From Synechococcus sp. MU1642 (lineage in GTDB: Bacteria > Cyanobacteriota > Cyanobacteriia > PCC-6307 > Cyanobiaceae), in assembly GCF_020514115.1 (NCBI RefSeq), contig NZ_VTKZ01000001.1, forward strand, positions 310,001 to 374,000: 64,000 nt of DNA, read 5' to 3'. How positions within the stretch are numbered: the first letter of the stretch is position 1; each line of letters opens with the position of its first letter. The position numbers and the translations under genes were made by a program. Below are positions 24,442 to 32,458 of the stretch, piece by piece. The notes beneath the pieces are model-generated. The model made no database searches. It was not told the origin of the DNA and worked only from the letters and a program-made list of their open reading frames with translations.

Positions 24442-24609
24442 GTGATCGGATTGATCGCCTCAGGTTTGTTCCTGGTGTTTCCCTCGATTCCTGGAGCGGA
24501 TCTTTCCCTGTTCAGGCAGTTGAACAGGGAGCTCGGTGCCCTTTGTCAGGAGCCTCCCGCACAGGCCATCAGGGTCTGTCACCTCCACGCCAGGCTGGTG
24601 AACGGCTGA
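24442..24609 (+). CDS. Small secreted protein, 55 aa
   Basis: A GTG start with GGAG upstream. The N-terminal hydrophobic stretch (IGLIASGLFLVFPSIPGA) looks like a signal peptide, leaving about 37 residues with two Cys (LGALCQEPP; IRVCHLH). It is convergent with sodC, with one base between the stops. The function is unknown. Confidence 0.55.
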   Translation: MIGLIASGLFLVFPSIPGADLSLFRQLNRELGALCQEPPAQAIRVCHLHARLVNG

Positions 24610-24610
24610 G

Positions 24611-25147
24611 TCAGCGCTCGTCAGGCACCACACCACAAGCAACCCGCGCTCCACCTCCACCAAGGGGGGGCTCGTCCTTGTAGGTGTCGCCTCCAGCGTG
24701 AACAATCAGAGCTTTGCCCCTCAGATCAGCTGTGCTGAGCCGTGGCGCCACCACGCTGGTGTTGGTCTTGCCATCGTCATCCACCACCAGCCTGCTTAGA
24801 TCGCCCCGGTGACCGTTTCCAAAGGGGCCGAGGTGCTGGCCAGTTTCGTCAGGGTCCCAGTGCCCACCTGCAGCAAGGCCGGCAACTGGGGTGCTCTCGG
24901 GGGTTTCGCCCACTTCACAGCTTCCCGTGCTGTGGAGATGGAAGCCGTGTTCCCCAGGGCTCAGCCCCGCCAGATCGGGATAAATCACCAGGCCTTGGTC
25001 GGTATCTTGCGCTGTGATGCTGCCGATCGACTCGCCAATGCCATTGGCATCAATGCGTTGCAGGGTTACCTCCAAGGCTTCGCACAAGCCCGGAGTGAGC
25101 GTGAGCAGGCCGATGAGCAGAACGAGCTGGGCGAGCAGATGACGCAT
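24611..25147 (-). CDS. sodC: Cu/Zn superoxide dismutase
   Basis: A 178-residue exported enzyme that dismutates superoxide in the periplasm. A signal peptide (about 23 residues) is followed by the conserved fold: GEHGFHLHSTGSC carries the first copper histidines and a disulfide Cys, GGHWDP and HRGDLSRLVVDDD supply Cu/Zn and Zn ligands, and LIVHAGGDTYKDEP and GGGARVACGV close the active site. The longer upstream frame is not conserved; the ATG at the signal peptide is chosen. Cu/Zn SOD occurs in only part of the marine picocyanobacteria. Confidence 0.92.
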   Translation of the reverse strand: MRHLLAQLVLLIGLLTLTPGLCEALEVTLQRIDANGIGESIGSITAQDTDQGLVIYPDLAGLSPGEHGFHLHSTGSCEVGETPESTPVAGLAAGGHWDPDETGQHLGPFGNGHRGDLSRLVVDDDGKTNTSVVAPRLSTADLRGKALIVHAGGDTYKDEPPLGGGGARVACGVVPDER

Positions 25148-25232
25148 CACAGAACCGCGTGTTCTTGAATTGTCGCTTCCGGTTGGTGCCGTCTGCGGTG
25201 AAGATGGTGCGTCGTTCGGCTGATGCTTGGTG

Positions 25233-25469
25233 ATGAGGTGGGAATACACCCAGTTGCGCTTCGTGCCCCGGGGGAAGTCGTGGACCGGTGAAATCGAGGA
25301 GCTCTGGCTGGATGATCGCCAGCTGATCTCCAGAAGCCATCCACAGCGGGACGTCAGTCTGGTGGGGTTAATGAATGAATTGGGTGAGCAGGGCTGGGAA
25401 TTGGTCACCTACGCCCAACCCTTTACCGGCTACCACGGTGGTTGCTACACCTTCAAACGTCAGAAGTGA
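25233..25469 (+). CDS. DUF4177-like small protein
   Basis: A 78-residue protein reading MRWEYTQLRFVPRGKSW ... LMNELGEQGWELVTYAQP. The E-Y-T/V start and the LNxLGxxGWELV motif match the DUF4177 pattern of small two-layer proteins. It is divergent from sodC. The role is unknown. Confidence 0.75.
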   Translation: MRWEYTQLRFVPRGKSWTGEIEELWLDDRQLISRSHPQRDVSLVGLMNELGEQGWELVTYAQPFTGYHGGCYTFKRQK

Positions 25470-25478
25470 ACAGGTGTC

Positions 25479-25601
25479 TTAGAGCGGGCTGGCGTTGATG
25501 TGCTGGGCCATGCCCATAAAACCGATCACGAGAAGAGCAACAGCAACCGTTGAGGCCAGGGATGCCAAGCTCATTTGTGTTTGATGACTCAAGCTTTTCA
25601 T
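25479..25601 (-). CDS. Small membrane protein, 40 aa
   Basis: A short polar start and one hydrophobic helix (LASTVAVALLVIGFMGMA). Its ATG overlaps the TGA of the upstream Cys-rich protein gene (ATGA), so the two are translationally coupled. The function is unknown. Confidence 0.55.
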   Translation of the reverse strand: MKSLSHQTQMSLASLASTVAVALLVIGFMGMAQHINASPL

Positions 25602-25759
25602 GCATCAACCTCGTTTTTCAGATGCACGAGAATGCATTGCTCGTAACAGACTCCGTCATCGAGATTGCAGAGTGTTAGACACTCAAAATAAGCATTTACT
25701 TGTGTTTCAGTGACGCAGGCCTGGGCTGCATTTGGTGATTCTAGGTCTTTATTCAGCAT
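25598..25759 (-). CDS. Small twin-CX3C protein, 53 aa
   Basis: Contains FECLTLCNLDDGVCYEQC: two CX3C motifs separated by six residues, a pattern that forms two parallel disulfides in small helical-hairpin proteins. ATG 25759 is preferred; an upstream TTG would add 17 residues. The stop overlaps the start of the 40-residue membrane protein. No signal peptide is seen. The function is unknown. Confidence 0.6.
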   Translation of the reverse strand: MLNKDLESPNAAQACVTETQVNAYFECLTLCNLDDGVCYEQCILVHLKNEVDA

Positions 25760-25959
25760 GTCATTCTCAATTCGCAGAGCGACACTATGCTGATTTTCTT
25801 TTTTGGGCAATGAAATTATTGCGGAGGGTAAATACCTAGAAAGGATTACCTATTCGATTGCAATTATGGTTTTTAGGATTCTTTCCGAGCTTCTGAACGC
25901 AAGAGCATGCGCTCGAAAGCTTGATTTGATCGCAGATCCGGGCTCCTTAAGCTCAATTG

Positions 25960-26313
25960 ATGAGCAAGGGCAACCCCACTGAACGGCTCGAGGACGATCT
26001 CGACCGTGCTAAAGCTCGTGGCCGTTGGCTCAGTGACGATGAGCAGGCTGAGCTTGATCGTGAAGCCGATGCCGTGGCCATTCAGGTTGAGGCCAAGCAA
26101 AAGCGTGATCGCAAGCTGATGATCCTCACCGGGGTCTGCCTGTTAATTCCGCCGTTGTGGCCTGTGGCCCTTGGCCTGACACTGTTTCTTCTCTACCCAC
26201 ACAGCATGGCCAGGATCGGGCTTGCTGCTGCGATCACCTTCTTAGTTGGCGGATTGCTGTTGGCCGGCCTGCTCGGTTTGGTGATGGTCTGGCTGATTCA
26301 GCTGCTGTTCTGA
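25960..26313 (+). CDS. Membrane protein with charged N-terminus, 117 aa
   Basis: A charged helical first half (RLEDDLDRAKARGRWLSDDE) is followed by three hydrophobic segments (MILTGVCLLIPPLWPVALG; LFLLY; ITFLVGGLLLAGLLGLVMV). Looks like an integral inner-membrane protein with a cytoplasmic helical domain. No family is recognised. Confidence 0.65.
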   Translation: MSKGNPTERLEDDLDRAKARGRWLSDDEQAELDREADAVAIQVEAKQKRDRKLMILTGVCLLIPPLWPVALGLTLFLLYPHSMARIGLAAAITFLVGGLLLAGLLGLVMVWLIQLLF

Positions 26314-26328
26314 TCACTTCTGCTCAGA

Positions 26329-26732
26329 TCAGTTTCTTGATTTCACCACCGTCATGCCGACAAGGGCCAGGGCAATCAAAGCCAGCTTGATGTGCTGAAT
26401 GCCAAAGGGAATGCAGACGATCGTGACAAAACAGGCCAGGGCGCTGCTGAGGTGGCCCAGGGCAAGCCACCAGCCGGCCAAAAGGAACCAGATCACATTG
26501 CCGAGTGCACCCAGGGACCCGTCCTCAGATCGCCTCTTTCCCTGAGTTGACGACGTCTCACGGCTTCGGAACCGAAAGGCCAGAGCGAGAAATACCCGAT
26601 CATCCAGCATGACCGCGCCCATGGCAGTCCAATGATGGTGATGGCGCAGATCAGTGCGGCCAGTCACCAGGCCAGAGCCATGGGCAGTCCGCCGAGAACA
26701 ACTCAGAGGAGGTTTAGGACTATCGAGAACAT
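26329..26732 (-). pseudogene. yccF: YccF family membrane protein, decayed
   Basis: The C-terminal frame carries a typical YccF unit (GNVIWFLLAGWWLALGHL ... VTIVCIPFGIQH). The N-terminal unit is in another frame (VVLGGLPMALAW, LAALICAITIIGLPW, MIGYFSLWPFG). Two in-frame TGA codons sit where the family has Trp (LNLL-TGA-VVLGG and MALAW-TGA-LAAL). A frameshift near 26520 separates the halves. YccF proteins are small inner-membrane proteins of unknown role. At least three lesions make this a genuine pseudogene. Confidence 0.85.
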
Positions 26733-26797
26733 GTCTCCATTGTCACGGCAAGCCCAATGCTCGTTCGTTAAATTCTGTAAAAGATGTTTGACCGGTT

Positions 26798-27658
26798 ATG
26801 TCGGGCAGTTACGGGATTATTGGTTGTGGATATGTCGGATCTGCTGTTGCAGCTCATCTCAGGCGTCAAGGCCACGAGGTTGTTGGCACCACCACAAGCC
26901 CTGAACGGCTGGCTGAACTCTGCGATCTGGTCGACCATCCCCGCCTCTACAACGCGGGCGACTCCATGGCCGATACCAGCTTCCTGGATCGGCTCGATGG
27001 CGTTCTGATTGCGATAGCTCCCACTACAACCACCTTTGAAGAGGATCAATATGAGAAGGTCTACGGCCAGGCGGTGCCGTCCCTTGTTGATGCGCTGCGT
27101 CAACGCCAGGGGCGCCGGCCTCTGCATGTGACCTACCTGAGCAGTGCTGGGGTGTACGGAGATCAGTCCGGTGCGATCTGCAATGAGCTGACGCCTCCTG
27201 ATTGTTCCAACAATGCCAACGCTCTTCTGGCCAGCGCCGAGACGTCTGTTCTTTCATTGAACGACGCCTCAACCCAGGCTTGTGTGTTGCGGCTGGGTGG
27301 TATTTACGGTCCTGGTAAGGACATCCCGTCGTACATCCGTAGTGCTGCTGGTCAGTCGGTTCGCAAGAACGGCAATCACATCAACGCCTGGGTTCATTTG
27401 CTCGACATCGTCCGTGGCGTTGACTTTGCTTTCGGCCGGAGTCTCCAAGGCATCTACAACCTTGTGGATGATCTTCAGTTCACTCGGCGTCAGCTCTCTA
27501 ATGCCCTGTGTGATGACTTCGGATTGCCTCCTGTGATCTGGGACAACCACGATCGCCCCGGAGGCCGCATCTTCAATGCCCGTGTCAGCAACGCCCGGCT
27601 GCGTGAAATTGGATTTCAGCCCAGTATCAGCTCCATGCTCGAACCTGTGGCGGCCTGA
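26798..27658 (+). CDS. NAD(P)-dependent epimerase/dehydratase (SDR)
   Basis: A 286-residue extended short-chain dehydrogenase. The dinucleotide-binding N-terminus is GIIGCGYVGSAVAAHL and the active-site region is THVTYLSSAGVYGDQSG-like (YLSSAGVYG). A C-terminal segment WVHLLDIVRGVDFAF is typical of sugar-nucleotide epimerase-like SDRs of the YeeZ group. The substrate is unknown. It stands alone. Confidence 0.88.
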   Translation: MSGSYGIIGCGYVGSAVAAHLRRQGHEVVGTTTSPERLAELCDLVDHPRLYNAGDSMADTSFLDRLDGVLIAIAPTTTTFEEDQYEKVYGQAVPSLVDALRQRQGRRPLHVTYLSSAGVYGDQSGAICNELTPPDCSNNANALLASAETSVLSLNDASTQACVLRLGGIYGPGKDIPSYIRSAAGQSVRKNGNHINAWVHLLDIVRGVDFAFGRSLQGIYNLVDDLQFTRRQLSNALCDDFGLPPVIWDNHDRPGGRIFNARVSNARLREIGFQPSISSMLEPVAA

Positions 27659-27830
27659 GCCTCGCAGCATTGGTTAGCGGATCCGTACAACGTCTGCGGC
27701 TGATTTGATTTTTCGATACACATTGAGCGAATTTCTCTCATTTTTTTGATGTTCATGTAAAGCAGGATTGCGGGATCCACGGTCAACTTGCTGCGTTGAT
27801 TAGACCCTCTGCATTCAACGCGGTGGCGCT

Positions 27831-27977
27831 GTGAAAGACGAATCGTTTTGCACTGAATTTGCGTCCTACTTGGCACTGATGTTGTTGGAGCTCAATGCAG
27901 AACTGCTTGAGCTTGCAGACGAAGCCTCTAATGTGAAAACAGATGCTTCTGTAGTTGAACTTGAGCGTGCTTGCTAA
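27831..27977 (+). CDS. Small acidic protein, 48 aa
   Basis: GTG start; reads MKDESFCTEFASYLALMLLE and continues as a Leu/Glu-rich helix. Its TAA overlaps the ATG of the next gene (TAATG), indicating coupled translation. The function is unknown. Confidence 0.55.
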   Translation: MKDESFCTEFASYLALMLLELNAELLELADEASNVKTDASVVELERAC

Positions 27978-28270
27978 TGCTGGCTAGCATTCGTGCCGTC
28001 TTTGCTGACGCTCAAACAGAAGCTTTGGATCAGCTATATGACGTCATCAATGCCGCGCGTGATCTTGCATCGGATTCAGATTTTCAAGCCTGTTACGACC
28101 TCGTAATGGCCTCCGGTGGCCCTGAAGTTGAGACCTGGATCAACTTCACTGTGACGACTGCTACCCGCTTTAATCTTGATGATCAACTGGAGCCGAAACA
28201 GTTTCTTTCAGTTCTCAAGGAATGTTGTGATGCCCGTCGGGAGCATCAGAGGGCTCAGCCCTCGGAATAG
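27977..28270 (+). CDS. Hypothetical helical protein, 97 aa
   Basis: Starts MLASIRAVFADAQTEALDQL; all-helical and acidic, with cysteines (DFQACYDLV; LKECCDARRE). Translationally coupled to the small acidic protein upstream. It overlaps the 3' end of the gene on the opposite strand by 16 bases. No family is recognised. Confidence 0.6.
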   Translation: MLASIRAVFADAQTEALDQLYDVINAARDLASDSDFQACYDLVMASGGPEVETWINFTVTTATRFNLDDQLEPKQFLSVLKECCDARREHQRAQPSE

Positions 28271-28491
28271 CGCAGTGCTTTGAGACCCATCACCAGATGG
28301 GTGCGAAAACTTCCCAGCGCCATTACCTGTTTGGGCGACCGGGTGTCGCTCACTGCATCACCCTGCCCTTCAATCCAACGCAGCAACTCCTGGGTTTGGT
28401 CGGCCCACGCACTCAGTGCTGCGCGCAGCAGTTCGTCATCGCTGAGTTGACCTTCAGGAACGGCGGATGTGTCCATCGCCGCTTTCAGCAA
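28255..28491 (-). CDS. Hypothetical helical protein
   Basis: At least 78 residues, helical (DELLRAALSAWADQTQELLR). The 5' end is uncertain: the frame continues upstream through SIDLDPFVPDALSHQQLN with good coding character but no ATG, GTG or TTG start, so a TTG at 28491 is used provisionally. Convergent overlap with the gene at 27977. Confidence 0.5.
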   Translation of the reverse strand: MLKAAMDTSAVPEGQLSDDELLRAALSAWADQTQELLRWIEGQGDAVSDTRSPKQVMALGSFRTHLVMGLKALRYSEG

Positions 28492-28624
28492 GGCGTTGAG
28501 TTGCTGGTGACTCAGCGCGTCAGGAACAAAGGGATCGAGATCGATGCTTAAGAGAATCTTTAGGTATGTCTCGACGCTAGTTCAGGGGTATCGGTTAAGA
28601 CCACCCGTGTTTTGGCTCATTGCG

Positions 28625-29011
28625 TCAGCGTGATGGAGCTTGATCCGGGTCAACGCTTAGGCCGCGCGTGGCGAGTGCCAGGCGTCGGGCTGCCAACAGA
28701 GCGGGATAGGCGAGTGCTGAACGTTGGTTATCACCGAACAGCTTGGCCAGCAGCCCTAATAGGGGATCGCTGGGTTTCATGCGCCGGCTGAGTTCTGCGA
28801 TGGCTTCACTGCCATGCCACCGACGCTCTCCTTCGATCAAAATGGCTCCATTGCGAAGAGGCAGTCCGAGGGCATTGAGCTCGCGACGGATGTTGTGATC
28901 GGCGCGCCCGTCAACAATGCGCAAGTTTGGAACACCCGCCTGGAGCTCACTGCGCAGGGCAAACTCCCGACAGAATGGACATCCGCCGTCGTAGATGAGG
29001 GTTAACAGCAT
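28625..29011 (-). CDS. Thiol-disulfide oxidoreductase, DCC family (DUF393)
   Basis: A 128-residue protein with the DCC signature near the N-terminus (YDGGCPFCREFALR) and the downstream ILIEGERRWHGSEAI block. DCC proteins have a thioredoxin-like fold and are predicted thiol oxidoreductases. Start ATG 29011 sits on top of the divergent gene's TTG start. Confidence 0.88.
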   Translation of the reverse strand: MLLTLIYDGGCPFCREFALRSELQAGVPNLRIVDGRADHNIRRELNALGLPLRNGAILIEGERRWHGSEAIAELSRRMKPSDPLLGLLAKLFGDNQRSALAYPALLAARRLALATRGLSVDPDQAPSR

Positions 29012-29376
29012 TGCTGAATTCTGTCGCGAAGGGCTTGGGCCTGGCGTTGTTGCTCTGCTGGTTGTTGGTGGCGCCCCAGCCGTTATGGGCCGATTGGATC
29101 TGCGATGGCGATCAGCTCAGTGTTGTGATCACGCGAGGAGCCGTCGATCTCACCGGTCTGCCGGAGGGCATTCCCAACTCGTTGGAGGGAACCCTGCCTG
29201 GAGATGGCATTTTGCTTCGTTGGCGTGATGTGGAGTTGCAACTTCCGCGCACCAACAATGCAGGTGAGCCCAGTTACACCGATGGCCGTTGGTGGTGGCG
29301 TGTTGTTGACGCTTCAGCGCCGGAATTCTGGGAACGCCGAGGCTCGGTGGTTCGCCACCAATGCGAACTGATCTGA
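29011..29376 (+). CDS. Secreted hypothetical protein, 121 aa
   Basis: The N-terminal signal peptide (GLGLALLLCWLLVAPQPLWA) is followed by a beta-rich body with two Cys (ADWICDGDQ; RHQCELI at the very end), probably one disulfide. TTG start with GAGG upstream, located inside the divergent DCC gene. The function is unknown. Confidence 0.65.
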   Translation: MLNSVAKGLGLALLLCWLLVAPQPLWADWICDGDQLSVVITRGAVDLTGLPEGIPNSLEGTLPGDGILLRWRDVELQLPRTNNAGEPSYTDGRWWWRVVDASAPEFWERRGSVVRHQCELI

Positions 29377-29382
29377 GTCCTT

Positions 29383-29736
29383 TTACTGCAGTTTTCGCTT
29401 TCGGCGGTTGGCCTTGCGGGTTCCTCCATAGCGATAACCAGCTTGTTCTTGAAAGTTCGGCCAGCAGGTTTTGCACACCAGTATCCAGTCCGCGAGTCCT
29501 TCCGTACTGACTCGGAAATGCACGCTCCCCGGCTGTCTGCAGTGATCACAACAAAAGCTTTTGTTTTTCCACAGTTTTTTACCTGACTCCTGTCGCACAT
29601 CGGGCTGCTGAGACTCCCGCTGAGGATTCTTTGCTTGGTTCACAGCAGAAAGCGCTTCGTTTGGACTTGATGCGTTCTCAGGATCACTGATGCGTTGGTT
29701 CCTTGAAAACAACTGCCAGAACAGCATTCTTGTCAA
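29383..29736 (-). CDS. Zinc-ribbon protein, about 117 aa
   Basis: A low-complexity polar N-terminus (likely overlong) precedes a conserved-looking zinc ribbon: FCCDHCRQPG followed 20-odd residues later by LVCKTCWPNF, then a basic end (YRYGGTRKANRRKRK). Two CxxC knuckles bind Zn; the basic tail suggests nucleic-acid contact. The true start may be internal. Confidence 0.7.
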   Translation of the reverse strand: MTRMLFWQLFSRNQRISDPENASSPNEALSAVNQAKNPQRESQQPDVRQESGKKLWKNKSFCCDHCRQPGSVHFRVSTEGLADWILVCKTCWPNFQEQAGYRYGGTRKANRRKRKLQ

Positions 29737-29858
29737 CGAACTGGAGGATTCGCTTGGTACTGGTGAGCGTCTGAGGCTTGTTTTCCACGCCGACTGCCGA
29801 AACCGCTGTGTTCGCCAGGATCACAGGCTTGAGTCCTGTGGAAAAGCTGTGTATAAAA

Positions 29859-30110
29859 CTACGAATCACTTGGAGCATGGGCGTTGATAGAGGCTTTTAG
29901 GGCGGCCATCTCATGGGCAGTGAGGTGAGCTTCGACGGCCTCAGGAGTGTTGTTCAGATAGTGGATCCATTCTTCGTAGCACTGCTGTTGCTTTGCCATG
30001 GGGTTCTGGCCTTCAACATCCCTTGCGCTGACCAGAAGCTCTTCGATCCTGGCTAGCCGCGTTTCGATCCGGCTCAGGCGGCTGGCGATGGCGTCGTCCT
30101 GTTGCGTCAT
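29859..30110 (-). CDS. Small coiled-coil protein, 83 aa
   Basis: The N-terminal heptad region (ASRLSRIETRLARIEELL) is a probable coiled coil. A second helical part contains QCYEEWIHYL and EAHLTAHEMAAL. It is divergent from the small gene at 30208. The function is unknown. Confidence 0.65.
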   Translation of the reverse strand: MTQQDDAIASRLSRIETRLARIEELLVSARDVEGQNPMAKQQQCYEEWIHYLNNTPEAVEAHLTAHEMAALKASINAHAPSDS

Positions 30111-30207
30111 ATGCGGAGGGGCGGGAGGGCCTCTGATTGCTGAAGGGAGAGACAGGGTTGACGGTGTAGTACATGCGCACTAAAACAGATGTACTGCTCT
30201 AAAGCTC

Positions 30208-30399
30208 ATGTCTGCGAGTTCCCCTTATGCCCCCTTCTGCGCTGACGAGTGGATGCGTCATTCTTTCATCCGTCCGCGCAAGGCGTTCCCGGCGAAAGCC
30301 TCAGCCTTGGCTAAGTCTCGTGCCAAGCCGCCCGCTGCAGCTCGAGCTTGTGATGCCGTGCAGGGAGAGCTCTTCCTCTTTCCAGTTGTGATCTGCTGA
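30208..30399 (+). CDS. Small basic protein, 63 aa (doubtful)
   Basis: Ala/Lys/Arg-rich middle (AKASALAKSRAKPPAAARAC) and a hydrophobic end. The ATG follows a divergent promoter region that contains a degenerate SOS-like sequence near 30168. Composition is borderline. Confidence 0.35.
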   Translation: MSASSPYAPFCADEWMRHSFIRPRKAFPAKASALAKSRAKPPAAARACDAVQGELFLFPVVIC

Positions 30400-30485
30400 G
30401 CCTTGGTCTCTGCGACAAACGTTTGCAGAAGTAGCTGTTTGCCCCCTGCTCTGCCAGGGTTAACAGTGGTTTTTGTTGCCAGACC

Positions 30486-30611
30486 ATGCTGTTGTTCGCC
30501 TCTCAGACAGCTCAAGGAGGTCCGACTGTGATTCTTCCGGCCCTGCTCATCACCGGTCTTCTGGTCGCAGCATCCCAGGCTTTTGTTCCCAAGGGCGGCG
30601 ACAACGACTGA
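30486..30611 (+). CDS. Small membrane protein, 41 aa
   Basis: Reads MLLFASQTAQGGPTVILPAL and continues with one hydrophobic helix (LLITGLLVAASQAFV) and a charged end KGGDND. An internal GGAGG-preceded GTG could start a 27-residue version. Composition resembles tiny thylakoid proteins. The function is unknown. Confidence 0.55.
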   Translation: MLLFASQTAQGGPTVILPALLITGLLVAASQAFVPKGGDND

Positions 30612-30626
30612 GTTGTGCCGCCCGCT

Positions 30627-32036
30627 TTATCGAAGGGCTGAGAGAACATCAGCCCCGAAAGCATTGGCATCAAAAGCTGGCTTTTTGGGTGTCTGTCCCA
30701 CACGCACAATCACCGCGCCCTGGGAAGGAGCCACAAGCAGCAGTTGTCCCTAGATAGCCCTCCGCTGAAAAGCTGTCTGTGGGAAGTTAAGGCCTTGACA
30801 TGCTGCGGCTTAGCCACCATTGCGCTCCGTAGGCCTGCTTGGATCCCCGTGACGCCGTTCGAGCCTGCTGAACCAAGTTCGAGGGCAAAAGTTGCTTGCC
30901 GTTCCAGCTGCCCTGATCCAGGTAAAGCTGGCCAAAGCGGGCCCAATCGCGTCCGCTTGCCCAAGCCAGGGATGAGCGCACCAAAGTTCCACTGTTGTCG
31001 CTTTCCAGAACAGCAGTAGTCATCCCGAGAGGCCCGAACAACGCCTGTAAGGGGGAAGTTTCAGTAGCGCTGATCGTCATCGATGGCGTGACTCAGGATC
31101 CGGCTGAGGATGTTGGTGGTTCTGGATGAATAGTTTTCCCTGGTTTTTTCATGAGCAATTTGCTTGCGGCGAACCCTGCTATGTCGGCTTCCTGGGTCAG
31201 CATCCGTACCAGATCCGAGTTCAGTACTCCCGTCGATTCCTCGAAAGCCAGCCCTCTGTTCATTCGCAGCAGCTGATCCAGGTTGATCTTTTTGCGTGGA
31301 TCCAGCGCAATACTCCATTCGGGCACCCTTGGCGGCTTGTCTGGATCCAGAAGCTCTTCGTGGATGGCTCGTCCGATCAGGGCATTGTTGATGCTTTTGC
31401 TCATCGACCAGCCAATCAGTGGCATGTCGGGCTGAATGCCCTTGTCGTAGCGCTCGGCATTCACCCAGCCGTTCTGCACCACAACCACAGCCTGGGTTCG
31501 TTTTGGTAGGAGCGGCTCGTTCTCCTGAAAGGCGAGATCGAAAGGCGTGTTCAGCGCTTGGCGATCGATTTCAGGTGGCTCTGGCTGAGCTGTGGCGATT
31601 AGGAGCCTGGGGTCTCCAATGGGCTTGGAATTCCCTGAGCCAGGTTTGTTTTGGCTGAGTGCTCGGGGCGTTGGTTGGCCGTTGATGCTCGAAGTGCAGC
31701 CCCTTTCACCGTTATCAATTGCTTCAGCACGAATCAGCCCGAACTGGGAGCTCGCTTTAACTCGACCAATTTGGGTGTGGATCATCCCCTGGCCGTCGCC
31801 AGGTCTTCTTTCAACATTTGGTTTGGATCCATCCCAGCCATAAGCGCGCCGCTGCAGAGCTGCTTGGCGATGAAACTCGTCCCCGCCTTGGCGAAGTTGA
31901 CCAGCTTTGGCAGGGGAGTTCCCAGGCCTGCTGTGATGCTGAAGGCCACTGCCGCAGTTGAGATCACCACAATGCGCCACTGCTGCTTTGCCACCTTCAA
32001 CGGCCATGAAAAAAGCGGGGGATGTCCCCGCTTCAA
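30627..32036 (-). pseudogene. Serine hydrolase, beta-lactamase class C-like, heavily frameshifted
   Basis: Fragments in all three minus frames line up as one ~470-codon protein. They are an N-terminal anchor (WRIVVISTAAVAFSITAG), a middle with the catalytic SxxK (GWSMSKSINNALIG), then YSSRTTNILSRILSHAIDDD in a second frame, SPLQALFGPLGMTTAVLES and YGAQWWL in a third, and finally LLLVAPSQGAVIVRVG, ending at TAA 30627-30629. At least four frameshifts and one internal stop occur. Intact family members are periplasmic serine hydrolases of varied substrate. This copy is dead or very badly sequenced. Confidence 0.85.
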
Positions 32037-32056
32037 TCATGAGTGGAGATTTGGCC

Positions 32057-32299
32057 TTAGTACACGTCGTAGCTCACCCCGCGGTAACGCAGTTCCCGTC
32101 CGCCGCTTGGGTGCTGTTGTGGGTCGATCGCTTCGTAGACAACGCCGCGATAGCGCAGCACCTTGGTTTTGGTTCCCACCGGGGTGTGCACCTGGTCGGT
32201 GTGGCCTTGGTGGCGGTATGCCCGTGCCATTTGTGTTCTGGCCGTCTCAATGGCCTGATTGCGCACAGTCCGTGCCTTGATCAGTTGAAGGGTGTTCAT
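32057..32299 (-). CDS. DUF4278 domain protein
   Basis: An 80-residue protein with two copies of the DUF4278 motif (LRYRGVVYE and LRYRGVSYDVY). The N-terminal basic helix reads NTLQLIKARTVRNQAIETAR. ATG 32299 is chosen because the longer frame has no coding character. Small cyanobacterial family of unknown role. Confidence 0.75.
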   Translation of the reverse strand: MNTLQLIKARTVRNQAIETARTQMARAYRHQGHTDQVHTPVGTKTKVLRYRGVVYEAIDPQQHPSGGRELRYRGVSYDVY

Positions 32300-32458
32300 C
32301 TTTCTCTTGCGCGGTGCCCACGCCCCCGTTGCTTGGCGTGGATCTGACTGCTGCCTGCTGAAGAGGCTCAACGTGACCACACCCTAGCCCTAGTTTGTAT
32401 CAACCGCTACTGTTTTTCTGCTTCGTTGTGGGGGGCTTGGCAGCATGGGTCTTGATGA

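Noticed and set aside
26329-26732. Recoding of TGA as Trp, suggested by the YccF stops
   Set aside because: TGA terminates many clear genes in the window, and a frameshift also disrupts the gene, so decay explains it better.
30168-30181. Possible second SOS box between the genes at 29859 and 30208
   Set aside because: AGTACATGCGCACT deviates from the consensus at two key positions, so it is not called.
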